Source: Streptomyces sp. A0642
Lineage (GTDB): Bacteria; Actinomycetota; Actinomycetes; Streptomycetales; Streptomycetaceae
DNA: 64,000 nt
Assembly (NCBI RefSeq): GCF_004795105.1
Contig: NZ_SSBL01000009.1
Span: 1-64,000 of the forward strand
Reading direction: 5' to 3'
Shown in pieces: positions 1 to 7,463 of this stretch; the first letter of the stretch is position 1; each line of letters begins with the position of its first letter. Below the pieces are notes generated by a model. That model did no database searches. It saw nothing but the letters and a program-made list of their open reading frames with translations, and had not been told where the DNA came from. The translations under genes and the position numbers were made by a program.

Positions 1-4
1 CGCC

Positions 5-970
5 CTATGCGTCCGCGCCCAGCGGCGCCTTCGCGTTCGTCCGCTGGCGGCGGCGGGCGGTGCGCCACAGGGCCTTCTGGGCCAGCAGCGTGAGCGTCCC
101 CGCCAGCACGATCCCGCCGAGGTTCGCCAGCAGCTGCTGGATCGATCCCGTCATCTGGCCGTAGTCGCCGTAGCTGAACGCCACCGCCGCGTTGGCCGCG
201 GCCGGCACGGTCGTCACCGAGATCGCGACACCGATCAGCGCCCCGGACTTCGCCGAGGTCAGCGAGAGCGTCCCGGCGATGCCCGCGAGGAACGCCACCA
301 CGAACGACAGCCAGTCCGGCTGCCAGACGAACGCCGTGTTGGGCCGGGCCCCCTCGATCATGGCCTCGTCGAACAGTCCGAAGGCGTCCATCAGCCAGGC
401 GAAGCCGGCGGTCACCGCCATGGCGGCGGCGAATCCGCCGATCAGCGCCCACAGCGACCGCCCCACCAGACGCGGGGCCCGTTGCACCAGCGCCGTGGAG
501 ATTCCGGCCAGCGGCCCGAACTCCGGGCCCACCGCCATCGCTCCCACGATCAGGATCGCGTTGTCGAGCATCACACCGCAGGCGGCGAGCATCGTCGCGA
601 CCGCGAGGAACGCCACGTAGGTGACGCTGAACGTCGAGTCCTCGTGGGTGACGTCGGTCAGCTCCTCCCACAGCACCGCGTCCGCGCCCTCGCCCGGCGC
701 CTCCGCCTCGGCCAGGTCGGCGCGGGCGGAGAGCGTCAGGTCCATGTTCTCGACGGTGATCGCGCCGTACTTGTCGACCCCGAGCCGCCGCAACGCGCCG
801 ATCAGCTCGTCGCCGGCCTCGCGCGCCACGTCGCACAGGACGACGTCGCCCACCGGGTCGCGCGCCACCCCGGGCAGCACCGCGAGATGGGCCGTGCCGA
901 CGGTCCGTTCCAGCAGGCCCGTCACCTCGTCCGTACGGTCGGCCGGGACGATCAGGCGGAGATGCAGCAC
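5..970 (-). CDS. DUF389 family membrane protein
   Basis: A 321-residue protein. The N-terminal half (about 1-110) is a soluble alpha/beta region, and the C-terminal half has about five hydrophobic segments, including ones beginning near VAFLAVATMLAACGV, LVGRSLWALIGGF and LSFVVAFLAGIAG. This layout and the GAMAVGPEFGPLAGIS stretch are typical of DUF389 (TIGR00341-type) proteins, whose function is unknown. The GTG start has AAGGAG four bases upstream. It lies 27 bp downstream of coaA on the same strand and is probably co-transcribed with it. From memory, a DUF389 gene beside coaA is a common Streptomyces arrangement. No biochemical role can be assigned. Confidence 0.85.
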   Translation of the reverse strand: MLHLRLIVPADRTDEVTGLLERTVGTAHLAVLPGVARDPVGDVVLCDVAREAGDELIGALRRLGVDKYGAITVENMDLTLSARADLAEAEAPGEGADAVLWEELTDVTHEDSTFSVTYVAFLAVATMLAACGVMLDNAILIVGAMAVGPEFGPLAGISTALVQRAPRLVGRSLWALIGGFAAAMAVTAGFAWLMDAFGLFDEAMIEGARPNTAFVWQPDWLSFVVAFLAGIAGTLSLTSAKSGALIGVAISVTTVPAAANAAVAFSYGDYGQMTGSIQQLLANLGGIVLAGTLTLLAQKALWRTARRRQRTNAKAPLGADA

Positions 971-997
971 AACGCTCCTTGTGAGGACGTGATCCGG

Positions 998-1993
998 TCA
1001 GAGCTTGCGCAGGGACAGCCGCTGGACCTTGTGGTCGGGGCCCTTGCGCAGCACCAGCGTGGCACGGCCGCGGGTCGGCGCCACGTTCTCCACCAGATTG
1101 GGCTTGTTGACGGTCCGCCACATGGTCGCCGCGTACGCCATCGCCTCCGCCTCGGAGACCTGCGTGTACTTGCGGAAGTACGAGGACGGGTCCTGGAACG
1201 CCGTGGCGCGCAGCTTGCGGAAGCGGTTGAGGTACCAGGTCTCGATGTCCTCGGGCCTGGCGTCCACGTACACGCTGAAGTCGAAGTAGTCCGCGAGGCC
1301 GACGCGGGTGCGGCCGTCCTTGCCGGGCAGTGCGGGCTGCAGGACGTTCAGCCCTTCCACGATGAGGATGTCCGGACGCCGCACGGTGAGCCGCTCGTCC
1401 GGCACGATGTCGTAGATCAGGTGCGAGTAGACGGGCGCGGTCACCTCGTCCTTGCCCGCCTTGATGTCGGCGACGAAGCGGGTCAGCGCGCGCCGGTCGT
1501 ACGACTCCGGGAAGCCCTTGCGCGACATCAGGCCGCGCGCGTGGAGCTCCTTCATCGGCAGCAGGAACCCGTCCGTGGTCACCAGCTCCACCCGCGGGTG
1601 CTCCGGCCAGCGGGCCAGCAGCGCCTGGAGGATACGGGCGCTGGTGGACTTGCCCACCGCGACACTGCCCGCGACCCCTATGACGAACGGTGTCCCGCGC
1701 TGCGCACCGTGCCCGTTGCCGGCGTCCCCGAGGAAGGTGTTCAGGGCCCCGCGCAGCCCGGATGTGGCCTGGACGTACAGATTGAGGAGGCGCGAGAGCG
1801 GCAGGTAGACGTCCCGCACCTCGTCGAGGTCGATGACGTCCCCGAGTCCGCGCAGCCGCTCCACCTCATCGGCGGTCAGCGGCAGCGGCGTCTTGTCGCG
1901 CAGCGCGCTCCACTCCGCCCGGGAGAGGTCGACGTACGGCGTCGCGGCGGGCTCGGCGCGTCGGTTCGTGCTCCGTGTGGGCGAGGTGATCAC
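998..1993 (-). CDS. coaA: Type I pantothenate kinase
   Basis: Phosphorylates pantothenate with ATP, the first committed step of coenzyme A synthesis in the cytosol. The 331-residue product is full length for bacterial type I CoaA. It shows the P-loop GVAGSVAVGKST near residues 105-117, the TTDGFLLP segment, the IVEGLNVLQ strand and the YLNRFRKLR helix, all characteristic of the family. The start is GTG with no clear Shine-Dalgarno, so a slightly different start is possible; the conserved region begins at TPYVDLSRAEW. DUF389 follows in the same orientation. argG lies upstream beyond a strong terminator, so coaA probably has its own promoter in 1994-2120. Confidence 0.95.
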   Translation of the reverse strand: MITSPTRSTNRRAEPAATPYVDLSRAEWSALRDKTPLPLTADEVERLRGLGDVIDLDEVRDVYLPLSRLLNLYVQATSGLRGALNTFLGDAGNGHGAQRGTPFVIGVAGSVAVGKSTSARILQALLARWPEHPRVELVTTDGFLLPMKELHARGLMSRKGFPESYDRRALTRFVADIKAGKDEVTAPVYSHLIYDIVPDERLTVRRPDILIVEGLNVLQPALPGKDGRTRVGLADYFDFSVYVDARPEDIETWYLNRFRKLRATAFQDPSSYFRKYTQVSEAEAMAYAATMWRTVNKPNLVENVAPTRGRATLVLRKGPDHKVQRLSLRKL

Positions 1994-2120
1994 GGGTTCA
2001 TTGTCGCGGGAGTTGCCGCGGAGTGGGGGGTGGGGTCGGTCACGTGGGGGACGGGGGCGGAGGGGCCGCCCTCCCCGCGCCCGGCCTCACGGCCGGGGGC
2101 GGGCTTTTCGACCCAGGAAA

Positions 2121-2163
2121 GCGGAAGGCCGCCCGGCGCACGGGGCGCCGGGCGGCCTTCCGC
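2121..2163 (-). terminator. Rho-independent-type terminator of argG
   Basis: Perfect 18-bp inverted repeat (2121-2138 and 2146-2163, arm GCGGAAGGCCGCCCGGCG) with a 7-nt loop, starting 8 bases beyond the argG stop. Downstream on the minus strand the sequence reads TTTCCTGGG, a short U-rich tail. It separates argG from coaA. Confidence 0.85.
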
Positions 2164-2170
2164 CCCGGAG

Positions 2171-3616
2171 CTAGTCCGTGCCGGACTCCATCGCGGCGCG
2201 GTCCAGCATCTCGTCCGTTTCGGAGACCTCGCCGCGGGAGGCGATGGCCTCGGCGCCGCCCTCCGGGAGGGAGCCGATCAGGCCGGTCGCGGCGGCCTGG
2301 GCCGCCCCGATGGCCGGGTTGGCGTTGCCGATCAGGCCGAGGCCCGCGTACTGCTCCAGCTTGGCGCGGGAGTCGGCGATGTCGAGGTTGCGCATCGTGA
2401 GCTGGCCGATCCGGTCGACCGGGCCGAACGCGGAGTCCTCGGTGCGCTCCATGGACAGCTTGTCCGGGTGGTAGCTGAACGCCGGGCCCGTCGTGTCGAG
2501 GATCGAGTAGTCCTCGCCGCGCCGCAGCCGCAGCGTCACCTCGCCGGTGACGGCGGTGCCGACCCAGCGCTGGATCGACTCGCGCACCATGAGCGCCTGC
2601 GGGTCCAGCCAGCGGCCCTCGTACATCAGCCGGCCGAGGCGGCGGCCCTCGTTGTGGTACTGGGCGAGGGTGTCCTCGTTGTGGATGGCGTTGACCAGAC
2701 GCTCGTACGCGGCGTGCAGCAGGGCCATGCCGGGGGCCTCGTAGATGCCGCGGCTCTTGGCCTCGATGATCCGGTTCTCGATCTGGTCGGACATGCCCAT
2801 GCCGTGGCGGCCGCCGATGGTGTTCGCCTTCATCACCAGGTCGACGGCGGACTCGAACTTCTCGCCGTTGATGGTCACCGGGCGGCCCTGGTCGAAGCCG
2901 ATCGTGACGTCCTCGGTCCGGATCTCGACCGAGGGGTCCCAGAACTTCACGCCCATGATCGGGTCGACGCTCTCCACGCCGGTGTTCAGGTGCTCCAGCG
3001 TCTTCGCCTCGTGGGTGGCGCCCCAGATGTTGGCGTCGGTGGAGTACGCCTTCTCCGTGCTGTCCCGGTACGGCAGATCATGGGCGACCAGCCACTCCGA
3101 CATCTCCTTGCGGCCGCCGAGCTCGGTCACGAAGTCCGCGTCGAGCCAGGGCTTGTAGATCCGCAGGTGCGGGTTGGCGAGGAGACCGTAGCGGTAGAAC
3201 CGCTCGATGTCGTTGCCCTTGTACGTGGAGCCGTCGCCCCAGATCTGCACGTCGTCCTCAAGCATCGCCCGCACCAGGAGCGTGCCCGTCACGGCGCGGC
3301 CGAGCGGCGTGGTGTTGAAGTACGCCCGCCCGCCCGAACGGATGTGGAACGCGCCGCAGGTGAGCGCGGCCAGCCCCTCCTCGACGAGCGCCGCACGGCA
3401 GTCGACCAGGCGCGCGAGCTCGGCGCCGTAGGCCTTGGCGCGGCCGGGCACGGAGGCGATGTCGGGCTCGTCGTACTGACCGATGTCGGCGGTGTAGGTG
3501 CACGGGACGGCGCCCTTGTCGCGCATCCACGCGACCGCGACCGAGGTGTCGAGGCCGCCCGAGAAGGCGATGCCGACGCGCTCGCCGGTGGGCAGGGAGG
3601 TGAGGACCTTAGACAT
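2171..3616 (-). CDS. argG: Argininosuccinate synthase, long form
   Basis: Joins citrulline and aspartate with ATP to make argininosuccinate in arginine biosynthesis. The product is 481 residues from the chosen ATG (MSKVLTSLP). It has the PP-loop AFSGGLDTSVAVAW near residue 17, the STDANIWG block and the GRHGMGMSDQIENR block typical of the longer (E. coli-like) ArgG class, plus a C-terminal tail of about 45 residues rich in Ala/Glu. Two in-frame ATGs lie 15 and 18 bases upstream; I prefer the ATG at 3616 because a promoter places the transcript start there and because homologues begin MSKVLTSLP. It stands alone, without other arg genes. Many Streptomyces also have a shorter ArgG in an arg operon, so this may be a second copy (inference). 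Confidence 0.93.
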   Translation of the reverse strand: MSKVLTSLPTGERVGIAFSGGLDTSVAVAWMRDKGAVPCTYTADIGQYDEPDIASVPGRAKAYGAELARLVDCRAALVEEGLAALTCGAFHIRSGGRAYFNTTPLGRAVTGTLLVRAMLEDDVQIWGDGSTYKGNDIERFYRYGLLANPHLRIYKPWLDADFVTELGGRKEMSEWLVAHDLPYRDSTEKAYSTDANIWGATHEAKTLEHLNTGVESVDPIMGVKFWDPSVEIRTEDVTIGFDQGRPVTINGEKFESAVDLVMKANTIGGRHGMGMSDQIENRIIEAKSRGIYEAPGMALLHAAYERLVNAIHNEDTLAQYHNEGRRLGRLMYEGRWLDPQALMVRESIQRWVGTAVTGEVTLRLRRGEDYSILDTTGPAFSYHPDKLSMERTEDSAFGPVDRIGQLTMRNLDIADSRAKLEQYAGLGLIGNANPAIGAAQAAATGLIGSLPEGGAEAIASRGEVSETDEMLDRAAMESGTD

Positions 3617-3622
3617 AGGAAG

Positions 3623-3651
3623 ATTATGCATCATCTCGCATGATCATGCAA
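3623..3651 (-). promoter_or_regulatory. Probable leaderless promoter of argG
   Basis: On the minus strand TTGCAT (3651-3646) and CATAAT (3628-3623) are separated by exactly 17 bp, and the -10 ends six bases before the ATG at 3616. This predicts transcription starting at or next to the start codon, which fits the lack of a Shine-Dalgarno sequence. Confidence 0.6.
3624..3651. promoter_or_regulatory. Candidate ArgR operator (ARG box)
   Basis: ATGCAT (3626-3631) and the perfect palindrome GCATGATCATGC (3638-3649) lie inside the argG promoter, from the -10 to the -35. ATGCAT-like half-sites are the core of ARG boxes described in Streptomyces, and the gene downstream is an arginine gene. ArgR bound here would block RNA polymerase directly. 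The assignment rests on motif and context only. Confidence 0.55.
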
Positions 3652-3717
3652 CGCGAGGTTCCTTCCGCGTCTCCGGATCCGGCGGCCGGGGCCCGAGCCG
3701 GCTGCACCGCTCCCGGG

Positions 3718-4641
3718 TCACCCCCTGTCGTGGCGGGCCCGCTTCACCTCGTCGCTGACGGTCCAGGCGTCGGCGACCGGTCCCAGGTGGCCGAGCTTGT
3801 CGGGGTTGATCACCGTGCGGATGGTCTGGATCTGCCCGTCGAGCACGTCGAGGGCCAGCGCCTGGAGCACCTTGCCGTCCCTGTCGCGGAAGACGGCGCC
3901 GGGCTGGGCGTTGACCTCGTGGAGCTCGAACGTGACGTCGATCCGGGCCAGCAGCGGGAAGACGGACGCCAGCAGGCGCGCCACGTTATCGGCGCCGGCG
4001 ACCGCCCTGGCCAGCTGCGGGGCCTTGCCGCCGCCGTCCCCGGCCATCTGCACGTCGGCGGCCAGCAGATCCCGCAGGGCGGTGACGTCGCCCTCGCGAA
4101 GCGCGTCGAAGAACCGCCTCGCCAGCTCCTCACGCTCCTGGCGGTCCGCCTCGAACCGCGGCCGCCCGGCCTCCATGTGCCGCCGCGCCCGTACGAGCAG
4201 CTGGCGGCACGCCGCCTCCGAACGCCCCACCGCCGACGCGACGTCGTCGAACCCGAAGCCGAACACCTCGCGCAGCACGAACACCGACCGTTCCAGCGGA
4301 CTGAGACGCTCCAGCAGCAGCAACGCGGCCATCGACACCGAATCGGCCAGCTCCGCCGAGCGCGCCGGATCCTGATACGGATCGCTGAGCAGCGGCTCGG
4401 GGAACCACGGGCCCACGTACTCCTCCCGCCGCATCCGCGCGGAGCGCAGCACGTCGATCGAGATCCGCGTCACCGTGGTGGACAGGAACGCCTTGACCGA
4501 CGTGGGAACGGTCGCCGAGCCGTCGAAGCGCAGCCATGCCTCCTGCACCGCGTCCTCCGCCTCGCTCACGCTGCCCAGGATCCGGTACGCGATCGAGAAC
4601 AGCAGGGGCCGCAGTTCCTCGAACTCTCCGGCCTTGTCCAC
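3718..4641 (-). CDS. ECF41-group RNA polymerase sigma factor
   Basis: A 307-residue ECF sigma factor with region 2 (about 5-75), region 4 (about 105-160) and a SnoaL-like C-terminal extension (about 170-300). The extension carries DGGGK (202-206) and NPDKL (279-283), two hallmarks of the ECF41 group. In that group the extension regulates activity in place of a separate anti-sigma factor. The GTG start has GGGAG seven bases upstream; a longer reading frame opens at 4689 but has no ribosome binding site. The gene lies downstream of an AhpD/CMD-family gene on the same strand, the standard ECF41 partner, and a perfect ECF41 promoter precedes that partner. Confidence 0.92.
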   Translation of the reverse strand: MDKAGEFEELRPLLFSIAYRILGSVSEAEDAVQEAWLRFDGSATVPTSVKAFLSTTVTRISIDVLRSARMRREEYVGPWFPEPLLSDPYQDPARSAELADSVSMAALLLLERLSPLERSVFVLREVFGFGFDDVASAVGRSEAACRQLLVRARRHMEAGRPRFEADRQEREELARRFFDALREGDVTALRDLLAADVQMAGDGGGKAPQLARAVAGADNVARLLASVFPLLARIDVTFELHEVNAQPGAVFRDRDGKVLQALALDVLDGQIQTIRTVINPDKLGHLGPVADAWTVSDEVKRARHDRG

Positions 4642-4715
4642 GCCGCATCTCCCTCGGGTCGTGCGCCCGCCGTTCCCCCGGGCGGGCATGTCCTGACTGA
4701 CTGATCCTGTGCTCG

Positions 4716-4767
4716 TGGGGGGCCGTTCAAGCCCCCCAGGGCCCGGGGCGCACGACGGCGCCCCGGG
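4716..4767. other. Two stem-loops between the CMD gene and the sigma gene
   Basis: TGGGGGGC (4716-4723) pairs with GCCCCCCA (4731-4738), and CCCGGGGCG (4742-4750) pairs with CGCCCCGGG (4759-4767). They fill the 139-bp gap within the ECF41 pair. With no T tract they may act as a partial terminator or RNA-stability element that lowers sigma expression relative to the partner. Confidence 0.5.
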
Positions 4768-4780
4768 GGTCGGCGGACCC

Positions 4781-5254
4781 TCAGTGAAACTGTCCGGCCT
4801 CGTAGTCGCCGGCCGGCTGCCGGGCGATGATGTTCAGCCGGTTGGCCGCGTTCATGAAGGAGACCAGCAGCGCCAGGGCGGTGAGCTGTTCCTCGTCGTA
4901 GTGCTTCGCGGCCCGCGACCACACCTCGTCGTCGACCCCGTTTCCCGCGTCGGCGACCCTGGTTCCCTGCTCCGCCAGCTCCAGCGCGGCACGCTCGGCC
5001 TCGGTGAAGACCGTCGCCTCGCGCCAGGCCGCCACCAGGTGCAGCCGCACCGGGGTCTCACCGGCGGCCGTGGCGTCCTTGGTGTGCATGTCGATGCAGA
5101 CGGCGCAGCCGTTGATCTGGCTTACACGCAGGGCCACCAGCTCCTGCGTCGCGGGCGGCAGCGGCGACTCCTTGAGCGCCTTGCCCGCTGACATGAGGTG
5201 CTTGAGGGCCTTGGCGGCGGTGGGGTCGGTGAAGTAGTTCAGTCGCGCGTCCAT
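4781..5254 (-). CDS. AhpD/carboxymuconolactone decarboxylase-family protein
   Basis: A 157-residue all-alpha protein of the CMD/AhpD superfamily. The redox motif NGCAVC (C50, C53) is followed by H57, the arrangement of AhpD-type peroxidase or disulfide reductases, so a thiol-based detoxification role is likely. The substrate is unknown. The ATG has GGAGGA seven bases upstream. A promoter exactly matching the ECF41 consensus ends 39 bases before the ATG, and the sigma gene lies immediately downstream. This gene is therefore the predicted main target of its neighbour. Confidence 0.9.
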   Translation of the reverse strand: MDARLNYFTDPTAAKALKHLMSAGKALKESPLPPATQELVALRVSQINGCAVCIDMHTKDATAAGETPVRLHLVAAWREATVFTEAERAALELAEQGTRVADAGNGVDDEVWSRAAKHYDEEQLTALALLVSFMNAANRLNIIARQPAGDYEAGQFH

Positions 5255-5293
5255 GGTGTGCTCCTCCGTGCGTCCGGTGGTTACATCCCTGTG

Positions 5294-5320
5294 GACGAGA
5301 CAGCCCGGCCCCCTGTGACA
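5294..5320 (-). promoter_or_regulatory. ECF41 promoter of the AhpD-like gene
   Basis: On the minus strand TGTCACA (5320-5314), 16 bp, then CGTC (5297-5294). This is identical in both elements and in spacing to the published ECF41 consensus TGTCACA-N16-CGTC as I recall it. It lies 39 bases before the ATG. Confidence 0.85.
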
Positions 5321-5657
5321 CGGGCAGGACGGTTCCCCGTCCCACCGGCCGCTCACCCCACGTCAGCACCGCGATCCCCCGCACCCGTCGTCCCCGGATG
5401 TCCGCGATGACCTCGGCGGTCCGGGACTCGCCGTCGGCAGCCGCCCGTACGACCGTCCCGGCGGCGTCCTGGCCGGGCGCGTGCTGAGGGATCGACCGCG
5501 TCGGCCATCGAGTCGCACCTACTGACGCGCGTCCGGCCGTCACCCGCCGCTGCGCACGGCAGGCGAGCCGGCCCGGAGCGGCGGATGGCTGCGGTCCCCC
5601 GACGGCCCGGCGGCCGCGCGGTAGGGATGCGCCCGCCCGGGCCGGCGGGCCGGTTCG
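5321..5657. other. Intergenic, no supported gene
   Basis: The stretch between the ECF41 promoter and the stop of the next CMD-like gene. Several frames stay open, as expected at this G+C, but none has a ribosome binding site and a recognisable protein. A minus-strand stretch around 5370-5480 reads protein-like without a start and could be decayed coding DNA; I cannot assign it. Confidence 0.4.
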
Positions 5658-6164
5658 CTACTTCCAGGGGTCGGTGAACGACCGGCCGGGCACCGGCTTG
5701 GCGATGAGCGCCACGGCGATGAAGAAGTTGACCTGGCCGATCGCGAACATCAGCGTGGCGAGGGCCTTGTCCTCATAGTGCCCGGCCGCCCGGGCGAACA
5801 GTTCGTCCGAGACCCGCTCACCGCCCGCCGACGGCTGGAGCACGGCTTCCACCAGCGCCAGAGCGGCACGCTCGGCACCGGTGAAGTACGGCGAGTCCTG
5901 CCAGGACGCCACCGACGTGATCCGTTCCTCCGACTGCCCGGCCTTCCGCAGGAAACCCGTGTGCAGCACCGTCAGGTACGTGCTGCCGACGATCTGGCCG
6001 GCACGCAGCTGGACCAGGCTGATCGTGGAACGCGGGACCGAACCGTTGCCTGTGGCCCGGAACAGGGCCGCCGACACCTCCGCCAGCTCGGGGACGAGTC
6101 CTGCGGGGTCCTCGGCCATGCGCGGAACCATAGGGACCTCTGCTGTGATCGAACGCGGTGCCAT
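5658..6164 (-). CDS. CMD-family protein lacking the CxxC motif
   Basis: A 168-residue protein of the same fold family as the AhpD-like product of 4781-5254. Aligning QINGCAVCIDMH with QIVGSTYLTVLH shows that both redox cysteines are replaced (S61, L64) while the following histidine (H68) remains. It is therefore unlikely to be an AhpD-type reductase and may bind a ligand or do different chemistry. The ATG has GAGGAG six bases upstream. Its promoter copies the ECF41 promoter of the paralogue with the same 39-base distance to the start, so the two genes probably respond to the same sigma factor. Confidence 0.82.
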   Translation of the reverse strand: MAPRSITAEVPMVPRMAEDPAGLVPELAEVSAALFRATGNGSVPRSTISLVQLRAGQIVGSTYLTVLHTGFLRKAGQSEERITSVASWQDSPYFTGAERAALALVEAVLQPSAGGERVSDELFARAAGHYEDKALATLMFAIGQVNFFIAVALIAKPVPGRSFTDPWK

Positions 6165-6203
6165 CGCCGTCTCCTCAGGTGTTCGGATCGCTGTTGCTTC
6201 CCT

Positions 6204-6230
6204 GACGGAGCGCACGGGAGAGATGTGACC
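6204..6230 (-). promoter_or_regulatory. Second ECF41-type promoter
   Basis: On the minus strand GGTCACA (6230-6224), 16 bp, CGTC (6207-6204). It differs from the ECF41 consensus at one base of the -35. The distance to the ATG is 39 bases, identical to the first ECF41 promoter. Confidence 0.72.
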
Positions 6231-6353
6231 GGCCGGCGGAAGAGCGTCGTGATCCGCCCTCGGCCTCGCGCTCGCTCGAGGTACGGGGGGCATGGCGCCC
6301 GCGCGAGCGCGTCCCGCGGGTTCTCGGTGGCTGACGCCGCACGGCCGTGGCGG

Positions 6354-7337
6354 TCACCCCCGGAACGGCCGGTACGTCAGCTGCTTCACCCGGCGCAGGA
6401 ACGGCATCGATTCCACGTGTTCGACCCCCTCCAGCTGCCCCAGGCGTTCGCTCAGATAGCGGTACAGGTGGCCCGAGTCGCGGGTGATCACGACCGCCAC
6501 CAGGTTGGACGCGCCCGTGGTCGCCGCCGCGTAGGCGACCTCCGGGTGGGTCGCGAGTTCCTCTCCCACCGTGTGGAGGGCGCGGGGCGCTGCGGTGATG
6601 GAGAGCATCGCCGGATGGCCGAAGCCGAAGTGGCCGCAGTCGAACTCGACGTCCACGTACAGGGCGCCCGAGGCCACGAGCTGGGCCGTGCGGCGCTTGA
6701 CCGCCGACTCGGACCGGCCCGTCGCCTTCTGGAGTGCGGGATACGTGGCCCGGCCGTCCGCCTCCAGCGCGGTGACCAGGGGTTCGTCCTCGGCGGTGAT
6801 GACGGCCGGGCCGGGGTGGTCCGGAAGAGGGGGAGGAGTGAGGGCGGCGGACTGTTCCGGGGACAGGGCGCCGCTCTTGTGGAGCCAGCCGGACGGGCCG
6901 CCGTAGAAGCGGTGCAGCAGCTGGTGGGCGCGGATGTCGAGGATGTGCGGGGTGCGCGGGAGCTTGCCGAGGAGCAGGTCGTCCGCGTCGTCCCGGGAGC
7001 GGACGTTCGCCGTGCAGGTCACCTCCGTACCGCCCGAAGTGAGGCCGATCCACGCCGTGTCCGGGCGCTTGGCCAGGGCTTCGGCGATGGCCGGCGCGCC
7101 CTCGGGCGCGCAGCGCACGCGCAGCAGCCAGTGGTCGAGGGGGTCCTCGGCGGCCGCGCAGCGGACCCCGACGACCCGCAGGCCGGCCTCGGAGCGCAGT
7201 CTGCGGAAGCGGCGGGCCACGGTCTGGTCGGAGACGCCGAGCACGGTCGCGATCCGGCTGAACGGGGCGCGGGCGTCCAGTTCCAGTGCGTGCAGGATCT
7301 GGAGGTCGAGAACCTCGCCCCCTGCGTGGGATTCCAT
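6354..7337 (-). CDS. Lrp/AsnC-family transcriptional regulator, double module
   Basis: A 327-residue regulator made of two Lrp-like units. The first HTH is near residues 8-60 (LDLQILHALELDARAPFSRIATVLGVSDQTVARR) and the second near 185-235 (VTALEADGRATYPALQKATGRSESAVKRR). Each is followed by an alpha/beta region resembling the RAM ligand-binding fold. Single-unit Lrp proteins are about 150 residues, so this is the tandem type common in actinobacteria. The ATG at 7337 has GAGG nine bases upstream; an ATG at 7352 is possible. It is divergent from an MFS exporter (126-bp spacer), so it probably controls that exporter. The ligand is unknown. Confidence 0.88.
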   Translation of the reverse strand: MESHAGGEVLDLQILHALELDARAPFSRIATVLGVSDQTVARRFRRLRSEAGLRVVGVRCAAAEDPLDHWLLRVRCAPEGAPAIAEALAKRPDTAWIGLTSGGTEVTCTANVRSRDDADDLLLGKLPRTPHILDIRAHQLLHRFYGGPSGWLHKSGALSPEQSAALTPPPLPDHPGPAVITAEDEPLVTALEADGRATYPALQKATGRSESAVKRRTAQLVASGALYVDVEFDCGHFGFGHPAMLSITAAPRALHTVGEELATHPEVAYAAATTGASNLVAVVITRDSGHLYRYLSERLGQLEGVEHVESMPFLRRVKQLTYRPFRG

Positions 7338-7463
7338 CGGTGGTGGCCTCATTCGCGTCGGATTCCGGCGCTCGGCGCCCTCCAGCCAGTGGCCTCCGCC
7401 GCGCTTCTCCGATCGTACGGGAGTGGTCGCCGGCCACGCCGAAGTCCGTACGAGGAGAAACAC

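Noticed and set aside
482..3643. A 1053-codon open frame on the plus strand
   Set aside because: It runs antisense to three recognisable genes (DUF389, coaA, argG), is Arg/Gly/Val-rich without domains, and is the usual complementary-frame artefact of very high G+C DNA.
5058..5543. Minus-strand frame overlapping the ECF41 promoter and the AhpD-like gene
   Set aside because: Reads through a well-supported promoter and a conserved gene in another frame. A short protein-like stretch near 5370-5480 may be relic DNA but lacks a start.
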